64,000 bases of DNA. Source: JAAYDY01 sp964500225 (GTDB taxonomy: Bacteria; Planctomycetota; Phycisphaerae; FEN-1346; JAACEH01). Numbering within the stretch: position 1 is the stretch's first letter; each line of letters opens with the position of its first letter. A model generated the notes under the pieces. It was not told the DNA's origin, ran no database searches, and saw only the letters and a program-made list of their open reading frames with translations. Location of the stretch: assembly GCA_964500225.1 (NCBI GenBank), contig CAZCOA010000010.1, positions 1 to 64,000 of the forward strand. Direction: 5' to 3'. The position numbers and the translations under genes were made by a program. Positions 50,556 through 59,180 of this stretch are shown here, piece after piece.

Positions 50556-51623
50556 ATGATCCGCGTCCTGGTGGTTGACGACTCGGCGGTTGTACGGAAG
50601 ATCCTCACCGAGGAGCTTTCGAAGCACAAGGACATCGAAGTGGTCGGGACCGCGGTCGATCCGTACGTGGCCCGCGACAAGATCGTGTCGCTCAAGCCCG
50701 ACGTTATCACGCTTGATTTGGAAATGCCCAGGATGAACGGTCTGACGTTCCTGGCGAAGCTCATGAAGTACCGGCCCATGCCGGTCGTCGTCATCAGTTC
50801 GCTGACGCCCAAGGGCAGTCAGACCGCCATGCAGGCGCTGGAACTCGGCGCCGTCGAAGTCATCGGCAAGCCCGGATCGGCCTACACCGTCGGCACCGTT
50901 GTGCGCCAGGTGGCCAACGCCATCCGCGCCGCCTCGTTGGCTCGCTTCGACAAGCCCCAGGCCGTCGCCGAGGATGCCTCGGCCGCTGCTTCCGCCGAGC
51001 CGCTGCCCGTCCTGCGGACCACGCACAGCATCTTGGCCATCGGCGCCTCGACCGGCGGCACCGAGGCCATCAAGGCCGTACTCACCCAACTGCCCGTCAC
51101 CACCCCCGGCACGGTCATTGTGCAGCACATGCCCGAGCATTTCACGTCGGCCTTTGCCGAACGGCTCAACGGCATCTGCGCCATGGAAGTCCGCGAGGCC
51201 CGCGACGGCGACGTCCTATCGCCGGGGCTGGCCTTGTTGGCCCCCGGCAACCAGCACATGGTGCTGTATCGCAGCGGCGCCAGCTACGGTGTGCGGCTCA
51301 ACAAGGGGCCGCAGGTGCACTACCAGCGGCCCAGCGTGGACGTGCTTTTTCACAGCGTCGCACAGCACGCCGGCCCGAATGCCGTCGGGTGTATCCTGAC
51401 CGGTATGGGCGCCGACGGGGCCAAGGGGCTCAAGATGATGCGCGATGCCGGGGCGCACACCGTGGCGCAGGACGAGGCCAGTTGCGTCGTCTTCGGCATG
51501 CCGCGCGAAGCCATCGCTTTGGGGGCTGCCTGCGAGGTCGCGCCGCTCAACGCCATTGCCCAGCGGCTCCTGAGGGCCCTGAAGCTACGGCAGCCCGCCG
51601 AGGCCGCTGCCGCTCCGGCCTGA
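50556..51623 (+). CDS. cheB: Chemotaxis-specific methylesterase/deamidase CheB
   Basis: A 355-residue CheB with a receiver domain (Asp9, phospho-acceptor Asp54 in ITLDLEMPRMNG, Ser/Thr in VVISSLT, Lys in EVIGKPG) and a methylesterase domain whose catalytic triad is Ser165 (GASTGG), His191 (VIVQHMPEHF) and Asp287 (GMGADGAKG), very close to the classical numbering. It reverses CheR methylation. The ATG at 50556 lacks a perfect ribosome site but follows GAGAGGG. It ends the che operon; the next gene is on the opposite strand. Confidence 0.95.
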   Translation: MIRVLVVDDSAVVRKILTEELSKHKDIEVVGTAVDPYVARDKIVSLKPDVITLDLEMPRMNGLTFLAKLMKYRPMPVVVISSLTPKGSQTAMQALELGAVEVIGKPGSAYTVGTVVRQVANAIRAASLARFDKPQAVAEDASAAASAEPLPVLRTTHSILAIGASTGGTEAIKAVLTQLPVTTPGTVIVQHMPEHFTSAFAERLNGICAMEVREARDGDVLSPGLALLAPGNQHMVLYRSGASYGVRLNKGPQVHYQRPSVDVLFHSVAQHAGPNAVGCILTGMGADGAKGLKMMRDAGAHTVAQDEASCVVFGMPREAIALGAACEVAPLNAIAQRLLRALKLRQPAEAAAAPA

Positions 51624-51774
51624 ACCATACGCGTCGCAAACGCAGCCTTCGAAAAGTGGTCCACCGCCACAGATGCCGCATAGCGTAACCAAGGGCGCCC
51701 CACGTTGGCCGCGCTGCCGACCGCCAACGCAAGACGCCCTGGCTGTACCCCTTACTGAAGCCGCGGACAGTCTC

Positions 51775-52548
51775 CTACAGATTGATCATCTTCTTGACGG
51801 CCTTGCGGCTCGACGCGATGCATTCCGCCGCCTGGCGATCGTGGTCCGGTACGTCTTGTTCCACGACAATCCACCTTGCCGGCGATTTGTCCATTGCCTT
51901 GAAAATCGCCGGAAAGTCCAAAACGCCTTCTCCCACGGGAGCGAACGACCGCTTGCCGACCTCCTCCAAATACGAGTCCTTGGCGTGGAGTATCCGCAGC
52001 CGAGACGCGTACTTGGCTACGAAGGCGGCCGGGTCCAACTGACCGTCACGCACCCAGTAGGTGTCGATGCAGAGTTTCACCAGCTTCGGATCCGTCTGTG
52101 CGTACAGATATTCCAACGGCAGCGAACCGTCCTGTGCCGGCTTCAGCTCCCAACTATGGTTGTGGTAGCTCAACACAAGCCCCGCCTCATTGCATCGCCG
52201 ACCCGCCTCGTTGTACTCGTCGGCGCACCTCTTATATACATCCAGCGGCTTGTCGATGGTGCGAAGATCCGAAATCGGCACATCCGTCCCGCCCGTCTCG
52301 CCCAGCCAGTCAATCACCTTGCCCAGGTCGCTCAGCGGAGTCGGTCCGCCAAAGTGGGCTCCCACATGCACCAGTCCGCGGTCGTCGAGCATCTTCTTGA
52401 ACTCTTTGCCCGACACCTGGTCCGCCAGGTACCCCGTCTCCACGCCCTGGTACCCGGCAGCCGCCACGTCGTCCAAAACGCCGGCCAGGTCCTCTTTGGT
52501 TCGCTTGCCAAAGATAATCAACTGCACTGCCACGGTTTGCTTCGCCAT
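51775..52548 (-). CDS. Sugar phosphate isomerase/epimerase-like TIM-barrel protein
   Basis: A 257-residue TIM barrel of the xylose isomerase-like/AP endonuclease 2 superfamily. KTGYLADQVSGKEFKKM-type stretch and metal-binding residues in LSYHNHSWELKPAQDGS, CIDTYWVRDG, LHAKDSYL and WIVVEQDVPD mark the active site. Members isomerise or epimerise sugars such as hydroxypyruvate, myo-inositol catabolites or others; the substrate is unclear. ATG 52548 follows AAAGG nine bases upstream. It is the last of a minus-strand sequence URO-D, HhH glycosylase, TIM barrel, but gaps are large enough to be separate. Confidence 0.8.
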   Translation of the reverse strand: MAKQTVAVQLIIFGKRTKEDLAGVLDDVAAAGYQGVETGYLADQVSGKEFKKMLDDRGLVHVGAHFGGPTPLSDLGKVIDWLGETGGTDVPISDLRTIDKPLDVYKRCADEYNEAGRRCNEAGLVLSYHNHSWELKPAQDGSLPLEYLYAQTDPKLVKLCIDTYWVRDGQLDPAAFVAKYASRLRILHAKDSYLEEVGKRSFAPVGEGVLDFPAIFKAMDKSPARWIVVEQDVPDHDRQAAECIASSRKAVKKMINL

Positions 52549-52736
52549 CCCTGATGACCTTTCAAGATTGTTCCCCCGGAAGAGGGAGACTACGAAATCC
52601 GACTACGTTTGGCCCACACGGCCAATCCGATGTTCGGAAGTCTAGCCTTCAACGCTCCAAAGCTCAAGAGGTGCCGGGGATTGTGCGGAACCAATGGAGC
52701 CTCTCAATCGAACAAGGGATCCCCCTCGCGGAACGT

Positions 52737-53411
52737 TCATGTCGGTTCGCGCGGCTCCCCAGGTTCCAGGAAACGCTCCAACGGGCAACCACGGCACGAC
52801 GGCTCACGTTTGCGACAATGCAGCTTCCCCACCCGTACCAGCAGACCGTGGTATTCATTGAACAACGCCACGTCCGGTTCAAATGCTCCGGCGAACGTCT
52901 CCTGGAGCAGATCGTAGTTGCACTCCTGGTCCACGATGCCATGCCGGAACGCGATCCGCAGCGTGTAGGCGTCCACCACAAACACAGGCCGTCCGGCGGC
53001 ATAGAGCAGAATCGAGTCCGCGGTTTCCGGACCAATTCCACTGATGCCGAGCACCTCCTGACGCAACCGTTCCGTTGGCAATTCGAACAGTCGCTCAAGC
53101 GACCCGCCGTAGCGGTTGACCACCAGGTCGAGGAAGTTCCGCAGCCGGCGGGCCTTCAGCCGGTAGTAGCCGGCCGGCCGGATCAACTCCGCCAGTTCTT
53201 CCGGCGGCAGAGCCCACAGGGCCTCCGGCGACAGGGCGTTGGCGTACTTCAGGTTTGCAATCGCACGCTCTACGTTGCTCCAATTGGTGTTCTGTGTCAG
53301 AATCGCCCCGACACACACTTCAAACGGAGTGGACGCCGGCCACCAGTGCTGCGGCCCATAGCACGCCATCAACGCTTCGTAGAACGCACGTATCTTCTCG
53401 TTGGAGGTCAC
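52737..53411 (-). CDS. Endonuclease III-like DNA glycosylase (MagIII type)
   Basis: A 224-residue HhH-GPD protein. The HhH motif is LGISGIGPETADSILLYA and the catalytic Asp is in VFVVDAYTLRIAF. The position equivalent to the Endo III lyase Lys is Glu, so it should be a monofunctional glycosylase, as in 3-methyladenine glycosylase MagIII. The C-terminal Cys motif is C-x6-C-x2-C (LHCRKREPSCRGCPL) and the fourth Cys expected for a 4Fe-4S cluster is missing. The start is GTG 53411, after a somewhat distant GGGGGAG. Upstream and downstream genes are unrelated. Confidence 0.83.
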   Translation of the reverse strand: MTSNEKIRAFYEALMACYGPQHWWPASTPFEVCVGAILTQNTNWSNVERAIANLKYANALSPEALWALPPEELAELIRPAGYYRLKARRLRNFLDLVVNRYGGSLERLFELPTERLRQEVLGISGIGPETADSILLYAAGRPVFVVDAYTLRIAFRHGIVDQECNYDLLQETFAGAFEPDVALFNEYHGLLVRVGKLHCRKREPSCRGCPLERFLEPGEPREPT

Positions 53412-53442
53412 GGCTCGTTCAGGCTCCCCCGGGGTACGGCAT

Positions 53443-54528
53443 TCAGTACGCCCCGTGCTCGGCGTGCAACTCGAGCATGTACCGGTATGTTTCCATCCGC
53501 ACGTCCGGCGGAAGCGAGTGGTCGCTGTGCAGGATATAGGGCATCCGACGTTTGATCATCCCGCCCATCTTCCGCTCCACCTCTGCCCGAACCTTGGCTT
53601 TGTCATTCGTATTCAGCACCTGCACGTTGATGTTGCCCATGTAGCTCAGTGCATTACCATACGTGTCCGCCAGTTCCAGCACATCCACGCCCGCCTTCGC
53701 CTCCATCGGTTGCAGGCAGTCCCATCCGGCTTCGATCATGATCGGTACCGCCTTGCGGATGTCGCCGCACGAGTGGATCAGCACCGGAAGCCCGTAGTCG
53801 TGCTTGTAGAGGCCGATCAGCTCCTTGTAGTACGGCAGCATCAACTCGCGGATCGTCGCCGGCGACGCGAACAGCCCATTCGTGAAGCCCAGATCCTCGT
53901 AAATCCACATGCCGTCCGGACGGCCGATCGTGTCGAACACGTACACGTAGTGCCGCTTGAAAAAGTCCGTCCATACCCGCAGCATGTCGTGAATCCACTC
54001 CGGCTCCAGCAGCAGCGACGGAAGCATCACCATGTCGCCGATCGTCGCTCGCATCAGCTCGATGCAGAACTGGTGCCCGAAGCACGTGAACCGCTGGTCC
54101 CGCCGCCCGATTTCCAGCACCCGCTGCGCCTCGGCTGCATTCACCCGTCCCGGGTCCAGCTCCAGCAGCGAACCCTTCTCGCGGTCCCAATCCTCCCGCG
54201 TCTTGATCGTGAAATCCATGTGCTCCGGCGTGCCGCTCTTGTGTTTCCACGTCTTCAGCGACGCGCCAAATCCGTCACGCCACACCTTCCACTCGTCCGT
54301 CTCCTCCACCATGCCGTCCTGCCCGCGCAGGGGGCCCGCGTCGTTCACGGCCCAGGTCTCGATAATGTCGTACCCGAAGAAGTCCGTCGGCAACACCTCC
54401 GGATCCGGGTACCCTTCGTTTACCCAGTAGTCCCGCCGTGTTTCCGGCCAGTAATGCTCATACAGGCCGACGCGGTCCGCCGGTTCCTTGTCCACGATGA
54501 GTCGCCGAATCCGCTCCTTCGAGGTCAT
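53443..54528 (-). CDS. Uroporphyrinogen decarboxylase-family protein
   Basis: A 361-residue protein of the URO-D/MtaA/CmuA methyltransferase superfamily rather than canonical HemE. Characteristic parts are HYWPETRRDYW, GLYKHDYGLPVLIHSCGDIR and a late GWDCLQPMEAKAGVDVLEL. The His-Ser-Cys in LIHSCGDI is a common zinc-site signature of the methyltransferase branch. Such proteins transfer methyl groups between corrinoid proteins and coenzymes, or have unknown roles in planctomycetes. ATG 54528 has no strong ribosome site. No corrinoid protein lies adjacent, so activity is unresolved. Confidence 0.82.
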   Translation of the reverse strand: MTSKERIRRLIVDKEPADRVGLYEHYWPETRRDYWVNEGYPDPEVLPTDFFGYDIIETWAVNDAGPLRGQDGMVEETDEWKVWRDGFGASLKTWKHKSGTPEHMDFTIKTREDWDREKGSLLELDPGRVNAAEAQRVLEIGRRDQRFTCFGHQFCIELMRATIGDMVMLPSLLLEPEWIHDMLRVWTDFFKRHYVYVFDTIGRPDGMWIYEDLGFTNGLFASPATIRELMLPYYKELIGLYKHDYGLPVLIHSCGDIRKAVPIMIEAGWDCLQPMEAKAGVDVLELADTYGNALSYMGNINVQVLNTNDKAKVRAEVERKMGGMIKRRMPYILHSDHSLPPDVRMETYRYMLELHAEHGAY

Positions 54529-54584
54529 GACGGTTTTCCCCAGTTCCCAGCAATGACAGCTTCCCCCGAATCAATCTGCTTTTT

Positions 54585-54593
54585 ATCCTAGCA
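54585..54593 (-). promoter_or_regulatory. Extended -10 candidate for the URO-D-like gene
   Basis: TGC-TAGGAT on the minus strand, an extended -10 element without a good -35. It would give a leader of about 50 bases. Confidence 0.3.
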
Positions 54594-54685
54594 CCATCGA
54601 CGCGTGGGATTGGTGATGAGGGTCACCGGTTGGTTCTCCAACCAGTCCCAGTCGGGCCGCAGATGCTTGTTTTTCCCACGCAGGC

Positions 54686-55543
54686 ATGATAAACAGTCCG
54701 CTCATGGCAGACAAGAAAACAGCTTCCAAAGGTCCCGGTGCCGCCGACGGCGGCGGCAGCTCGATCATGCCAGGATCTCATCCGCCCCTGGTTCAGGCAG
54801 CGGCCCTGCTCCCGATTCTCCTCTTCTATGAGGTCGCTCTAGCCCTTGTCGGCATCAGCGACCGCAGCAGGCCGCTTCTGGACACCTGGTTCGCCAGGCT
54901 GCTTGGCCACGTGGGCCTGACGGCTCATTTTCTTCCCGGCGTCCTCGTGCTTGCGGTCCTGCTTGTCATCCACCTCTGGCGGCGCGATCCCTGGCAACTG
55001 CGGGCTGCCGACCTCTGGCGACTCTGGGGGCAGGCTCTCCTTTGGACCGTCCCGATGGTCGTCCTCTACCTGCTCTTCACACTGCCCTTTGCCGAGATGC
55101 TGGCCGCCGCGCTCAGCTTGTTCGATGTCGGCCGCGGCGGCGGATTCCGCGACATCGTTATTGGCGTCGGGGCAGGGGTCTTCGAGGAGTTCCTCTTCCG
55201 CTTCGTCCTGGTCTCGCTTGTCCTCCTGCTCATGCAGAAACTCTTCCGCACGCCTGCCGGCGCCGCCCAGATCGTCGCCATCTGCCTGGCTGCCGCTGTG
55301 TTCGCCATCGCCCATCCACCCGGCAGCGGAAACGCCGCCAGGGCGCAACTGGAGTTTCTCTACCGTGTCGCACAGGGCATCTACCTCGGCGCCGTCTACT
55401 TGCGNNNNNNNNNNNNNNNNNNNNNNNNNNNNNNNNNNNNNNNNNNNNNNNNNNNNNNNNNNNNNNNNNNNNNNNNNNNNNNNNNNNNNNNNNNNNNNNN
55501 NNNNCTGCTCCTTCGGGAGCGTCCGGCGGGAGGTTCTGCGTAG
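54686..55543 (+). CDS. CPBP family intramembrane metalloprotease, interrupted by an assembly gap
   Basis: A membrane protein of the CPBP/Abi family, seen for about 240 residues before the 100-N gap. Helices include PLVQAAALLPILLFYEVALA, HFLPGVLVLAVLLVIHLW and ALLWTVPMVVLYLLFTLP. The catalytic motif FEEFLFRFVLV gives the EExxxR element and FAIAHP supplies the His; the second His-rich motif would lie in or beyond the gap. After the gap only 13 residues to a stop at 55543 are read, and because the gap size is a placeholder their frame is not certain. Starts at 54686 and 54704 are both without a good ribosome site. Members process prenylated or other membrane proteins or confer immunity to bacteriocins; the role is open. 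Confidence 0.75.
   Translation: MINSPLMADKKTASKGPGAADGGGSSIMPGSHPPLVQAAALLPILLFYEVALALVGISDRSRPLLDTWFARLLGHVGLTAHFLPGVLVLAVLLVIHLWRRDPWQLRAADLWRLWGQALLWTVPMVVLYLLFTLPFAEMLAAALSLFDVGRGGGFRDIVIGVGAGVFEEFLFRFVLVSLVLLLMQKLFRTPAGAAQIVAICLAAAVFAIAHPPGSGNAARAQLEFLYRVAQGIYLGAVYLXXXXXXXXXXXXXXXXXXXXXXXXXXXXXXXXXXLLLRERPAGGSA
55405..55504. other. Assembly gap of 100 N
   Basis: Exactly 100 undetermined bases, the standard placeholder for a scaffold join. The true length is unknown, and it truncates the CPBP protease gene. Confidence 0.99.
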
Positions 55544-55573
55544 TCCGAGTCAACGATCACCAGGATACGCGAG

Positions 55574-55608
55574 CCCGCTGCTGGAGAACCGGCGGCGGGT
55601 TTTCTTTT
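55574..55608 (+). terminator. Terminator after the CPBP gene
   Basis: CCCGCTGCTGG and CCGGCGGCGGG pair over 11 bp with two G-U and an AGAA loop, followed by TTTTCTTTT. It separates the CPBP gene from leuA. Confidence 0.8.
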
Positions 55609-55611
55609 GGC

Positions 55612-55639
55612 TGGAAAAGGGCTTTCCGGCCGCTAGAAT
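55612..55639 (+). promoter_or_regulatory. Candidate promoter of leuA
   Basis: TGGAAA, a 16-base spacer and TAGAAT. Transcription would start near 55646, a short leader before the ATG at 55669. Confidence 0.4.
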
Positions 55640-55668
55640 ACGGGGTCTCAGAGACAGGAGGACGCACG

Positions 55669-57252
55669 ATGGCAGGCAAACAGGAGCGGCTCGTCATTTT
55701 CGACACGACGCTGCGCGACGGCGAACAGAGTCCGGGGGCCAGCATGAACCTGGCCCAGAAGCTCGAAGTGGCCCGAGCCCTGGACCTGCTCGGCGTCGAT
55801 GTCATCGAAGCGGGCTTTCCGATTACCAGTCCGGACGACTTCGAGGCCGTGCAGGCCATCGGCCGTGAGGTCACGCGACCCACGATCTGCGGCCTGGCCC
55901 GGTGTGTGGAGAAAGATATCGTCGCGGCAGGCCAGGCGCTGAAGACCGCCCGCCAGGGGCGGATTCACGTGTTCCTGGCCACCAGCGCCATCCACCGCAA
56001 GTTCAAGCTGCACAAGGCCCAGAGCGAGATCGTCAAGATGGCCGTCGCCGGCGTCAAGATGGCCCGGCAGTGGACCGACGACGTGCAGTTCAGTCCCGAG
56101 GACGCCGCACGCACCGAGCCGGATTTCCTGGCCGAGGTGGTCGAGGCGGTCATCGACGCGGGGGCAAAGACCGTTAACATTCCCGACACGGTCGGCTACA
56201 CGGTGCCGTGGCGATTTGACGAGTTGATCGCCGGATTGTTTCGCGATGTCGGCAACATCAGCAAGGCGGTCATTGCCGTCCATTGCCACAACGATCTCGG
56301 TCTGGCCGTGGCCAATAGTCTGTCGGCCGTCCGCCAGGGGGCCAGGCAGATCGAGTGTACGATCAACGGCATCGGCGAGCGAGCCGGCAACTGTTCGCTC
56401 GAAGAGGTCGTCATGGCGATCAAGACCCGCTGCGACGAGTTCCCGAACGTCTCGTGCGGCATCGCCACGCGGCGACTCTATCCGACCAGCCGCCTCGTCA
56501 GCCGTATTACCGGGCTGGCCGTGCAGCGGAACAAGGCCATTGTGGGCGAGAACGCCTTTGCCCACGAGGCGGGCATCCACCAGGACGGCATCCTGAAGGA
56601 GCGGACGACTTACGAGATCATGCGTCCCGAGGATGTCGGGTTCAAGCAAAGCAGCCTGGTCCTGGGCAAGCACAGCGGCCGCCACGCCCTGGCCGAGCGG
56701 ATGAAGCAACTGGGCTTCAAGCTCACGTCGCCGCAACTGGACCAGCTCTTCGAGCGGTTCAAGGTGCTGGCCGACCGCAAGAAGGAGATTTTCGATGAGG
56801 ACTTGGAGGCTCTGGCGGAGACTGAGCTGTCGAGCTCCCACGAGTTCTGGCGACTGGGCAGCCTGCACGTGTCCAGCGGCACCAGTTCGATCCCGACGGC
56901 GACGGTGGAATTGGTGAACGAGAAGGGCGAGAAGAGCTGCGATGCCTCGACGGGCGACGGGCCGGTGGATGCGATTTTCCGGGCGGTCGAGCGGTTGACA
57001 GGAGTGCCGATGCGACTGGAGGATTACCAGATTCGCGCCGTGACCGGCGGCAAGGAGGCCCAAGGCGAGGTCCGTGTGGGCGTGCGTTACCGGAACCTCG
57101 TTCTCAGTGGCCGCGGTATCAGCACTGACGTTCTGGAAGCCAGCGCGCGGGCCTACATCGATGCGACGAACCGGGTTCTGGCCAGACAGAGCCGCGGCAA
57201 AGCAGCACGAAAACCCGCTGCCGCGAAGGCGGCGCGGAAGAAGACCAAGTAA
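55669..57252 (+). CDS. leuA: 2-isopropylmalate synthase
   Basis: Condenses acetyl-CoA with 2-ketoisovalerate, the committed step of leucine synthesis. The 527-residue enzyme has the HMGL-like TIM barrel opening FDTTLRDGEQSPGASM, VIEAGFPITSPDDFEAV, the metal site HCHNDLGLAVANSL and NGIGERAGNCSLEEV. A subdomain and a C-terminal LeuA-dimer regulatory domain (about 390-510) follow (SSHEFWRLGSLHVSSG, ATVELVNEKGEKS). The last 20 residues are Lys/Ala/Arg-rich (SRGKAARKPAAAKAARK), unusual and probably a lineage-specific tail. ATG 55669 follows AGGAGG. It leads argG by 34 bases, so the two are probably one transcript. Confidence 0.95.
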   Translation: MAGKQERLVIFDTTLRDGEQSPGASMNLAQKLEVARALDLLGVDVIEAGFPITSPDDFEAVQAIGREVTRPTICGLARCVEKDIVAAGQALKTARQGRIHVFLATSAIHRKFKLHKAQSEIVKMAVAGVKMARQWTDDVQFSPEDAARTEPDFLAEVVEAVIDAGAKTVNIPDTVGYTVPWRFDELIAGLFRDVGNISKAVIAVHCHNDLGLAVANSLSAVRQGARQIECTINGIGERAGNCSLEEVVMAIKTRCDEFPNVSCGIATRRLYPTSRLVSRITGLAVQRNKAIVGENAFAHEAGIHQDGILKERTTYEIMRPEDVGFKQSSLVLGKHSGRHALAERMKQLGFKLTSPQLDQLFERFKVLADRKKEIFDEDLEALAETELSSSHEFWRLGSLHVSSGTSSIPTATVELVNEKGEKSCDASTGDGPVDAIFRAVERLTGVPMRLEDYQIRAVTGGKEAQGEVRVGVRYRNLVLSGRGISTDVLEASARAYIDATNRVLARQSRGKAARKPAAAKAARKKTK

Positions 57253-57286
57253 CGTGGAACAATCATTCAACAGAAAGAGCATGTCC

Positions 57287-58552
57287 ATGACGAAAAGCAC
57301 GAGCGATAAACCGGCTGCGGCCGGCATCAAGAAGGCGGTCCTGGCTTATAGCGGCGGCCTCGATACGAGCGTCATTCTGCCTTGGCTGCGCGAGAACTAT
57401 GGCTGCGAGGTCATCTGCTATGCCGCCGACCTGGGGCAGGGCGTCGAACTCGAGGGCGTCCGCGAGAAGGCAAAGCGGTGCGGCGCTAAGGCCATTGTGG
57501 TGGAGGATTTGCGCAAGACATTCGTCGAGGACTACCTCTGGCGAATGCTCAAGGCCGGAGCGGTGTACGAGCACGAGTACCTGTTGGGAACGAGCATCGC
57601 CCGCCCGCTGATTGCCGCGCGCCAGGTGGCGACGGCGCGGAAGTTCGGCGCCGATGCCCTGGCCCATGGCGCCACGGGCAAGGGCAACGACCAGGTGCGT
57701 TTTGAGCTGACCTATCAGGCCCTGGCGCCTGACCTGAAGGTGATCGTTCCGTGGCGTGATCCGCGGTGGACCCTGACGAGCCGCGAGGCGGCCATCGACT
57801 ATGCCAAGGCCCACAACGTCCCGATTCGCCAGACCAAGAAGCGTATCTATAGCGAGGACGGCAACTTGTGGCACCTGAGCCATGAAGGCGCCGAACTGGA
57901 AGACCCGTGGAACGAGCCGAAGGATCAGGTCTTCACGATCTCCAGCACCATCGAGAAGGCCCCGGTGAAGGCGGAGTATGTAACGATCGGCTTTGTCCGA
58001 GGCGTGCCCGTGGCTGTGGACGGCAAGAAGCTCGACGGCGTGGCAATCATGCAGAAGCTCAACGCCCTGGGCGGCAAACACGGCGTCGGCCATGTGGATA
58101 TGGTCGAGAACCGGCTCGTGGGTATCAAGAGCCGCGGCGTGTACGAGACCCCCGGCGGCGCCATCCTGTATAGGGCTCACCGGATGCTTGAGTCGATCTG
58201 CCTGGAGCGGGACCTGATGCATTACAAGCAGCAGGTGGCGCTACGGTACTCGGAGCTGGTGTACTATGGCCAATGGTTCCATCCGCTGCGCGAGGCCCTG
58301 GATGCGTTCATCGACAAGACGCAGCAGACCGTGACGGGGACGGCCCGGGTGAAGCTCTATAAGGGCAATATCGTGCCGGCTGGCGTCATGAGCCCTCACT
58401 CGCTCTATAGCGAGGGGCTGGCCAGCTTTACAATGGGCCGGGAGTACAACCCTGCCGACGCGGGCGGTTTCATCCGCTGCTTCGGTTTGCCCATGAAGGT
58501 CTATGCCCAGGCCCAAGGGGCGGGGAAAAAGGGAAAAAAGGGGAAGAAGTAG
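57287..58552 (+). CDS. argG: Argininosuccinate synthase
   Basis: Joins citrulline and aspartate using ATP. The 421-residue enzyme has the P-loop motif AYSGGLDTSVILPWL, and YAADLGQGVELEGVREKA, the citrulline/aspartate site LAHGATGKGNDQVRFELTY, and SEDGNLWHLSHEGAELEDPW. The start at ATG 57287 has AAAGAG seven bases upstream; ATG 57281 is two codons longer. The C-terminus ends in GKKGKK, a short Lys/Gly tail again. It follows leuA and precedes aroK by 13 bases. Together they form a small amino-acid biosynthesis set. Confidence 0.95.
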   Translation: MTKSTSDKPAAAGIKKAVLAYSGGLDTSVILPWLRENYGCEVICYAADLGQGVELEGVREKAKRCGAKAIVVEDLRKTFVEDYLWRMLKAGAVYEHEYLLGTSIARPLIAARQVATARKFGADALAHGATGKGNDQVRFELTYQALAPDLKVIVPWRDPRWTLTSREAAIDYAKAHNVPIRQTKKRIYSEDGNLWHLSHEGAELEDPWNEPKDQVFTISSTIEKAPVKAEYVTIGFVRGVPVAVDGKKLDGVAIMQKLNALGGKHGVGHVDMVENRLVGIKSRGVYETPGGAILYRAHRMLESICLERDLMHYKQQVALRYSELVYYGQWFHPLREALDAFIDKTQQTVTGTARVKLYKGNIVPAGVMSPHSLYSEGLASFTMGREYNPADAGGFIRCFGLPMKVYAQAQGAGKKGKKGKK

Positions 58553-58565
58553 TAAGGGGCGTCCG

Positions 58566-59093
58566 GTGAACATCGTTCTGACCGGCTATCGGTGTACGGG
58601 CAAGACAACCGTCGGGCGGATCCTCTCGGAGAAGCTCGGTTGGCCGCTGGTCGATACCGATGCGCTGGTCGAGGAACGGGCGGGCAAGTCGATTGACGAG
58701 ATCGTGGCCGCGGGCGGCTGGGAGGCGTTTCGCGACGCCGAGTCGGCCGTCGTCCGCGATGTGTCGGCTGGCAGCGGTCAGGTCATCAGTGCCGGGGGCG
58801 GCGCGATCCTACGCGAGGAGAACCGCCGGGCCCTGAAGTCCGGCGGCAAGGTTGTCCTTCTGAGGGCCGACGCCGAGACGATCTGGAATCGAATGCAGAG
58901 GGACCCGCGGACGGCCACCCAACGGCCGGACCTGACGGACAAGGGGGGGCTGGCCGAGATTCAGAATCTATTGGCCGAACGGCGGCCTTTGTACGAGAAG
59001 ACGGCCGATTTTGCGATTTCGAGCGATCGTTATGGGCCCGACGAAGTCGCTTGCCGCATTCTGACTTGGCTGAAGATTCATGACCTGATCTGA
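58566..59093 (+). CDS. aroK: Shikimate kinase
   Basis: Phosphorylates shikimate for aromatic amino acid synthesis. The 175-residue P-loop protein has Walker A GYRCTGKTTVG, the shikimate-binding acid VDTDALVEERAG, the Gly-rich VISAGGGAIL and the lid region with Arg residues (QRDPRTATQRPDLT). GTG 58566 is chosen, seven bases after AGGGG. The longer open frame start at 58503 is inside argG. It lies 13 bases after argG. Confidence 0.95.
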   Translation: MNIVLTGYRCTGKTTVGRILSEKLGWPLVDTDALVEERAGKSIDEIVAAGGWEAFRDAESAVVRDVSAGSGQVISAGGGAILREENRRALKSGGKVVLLRADAETIWNRMQRDPRTATQRPDLTDKGGLAEIQNLLAERRPLYEKTADFAISSDRYGPDEVACRILTWLKIHDLI

Positions 59094-59180
59094 GGCGAGC
59101 TTTTGGCTTGTCACCGGTCGCCCGGCAAGTACATTCGCAGACGAAGCACGTGGCCGCACCAGCGGAGGACGTCACCCCTC

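Noticed and set aside
55405..55543. Reading the CPBP gene as a full-length intact gene.
   Set aside because: The 100-N gap is a placeholder, so the frame across it and the 13 residues after it are not reliable.
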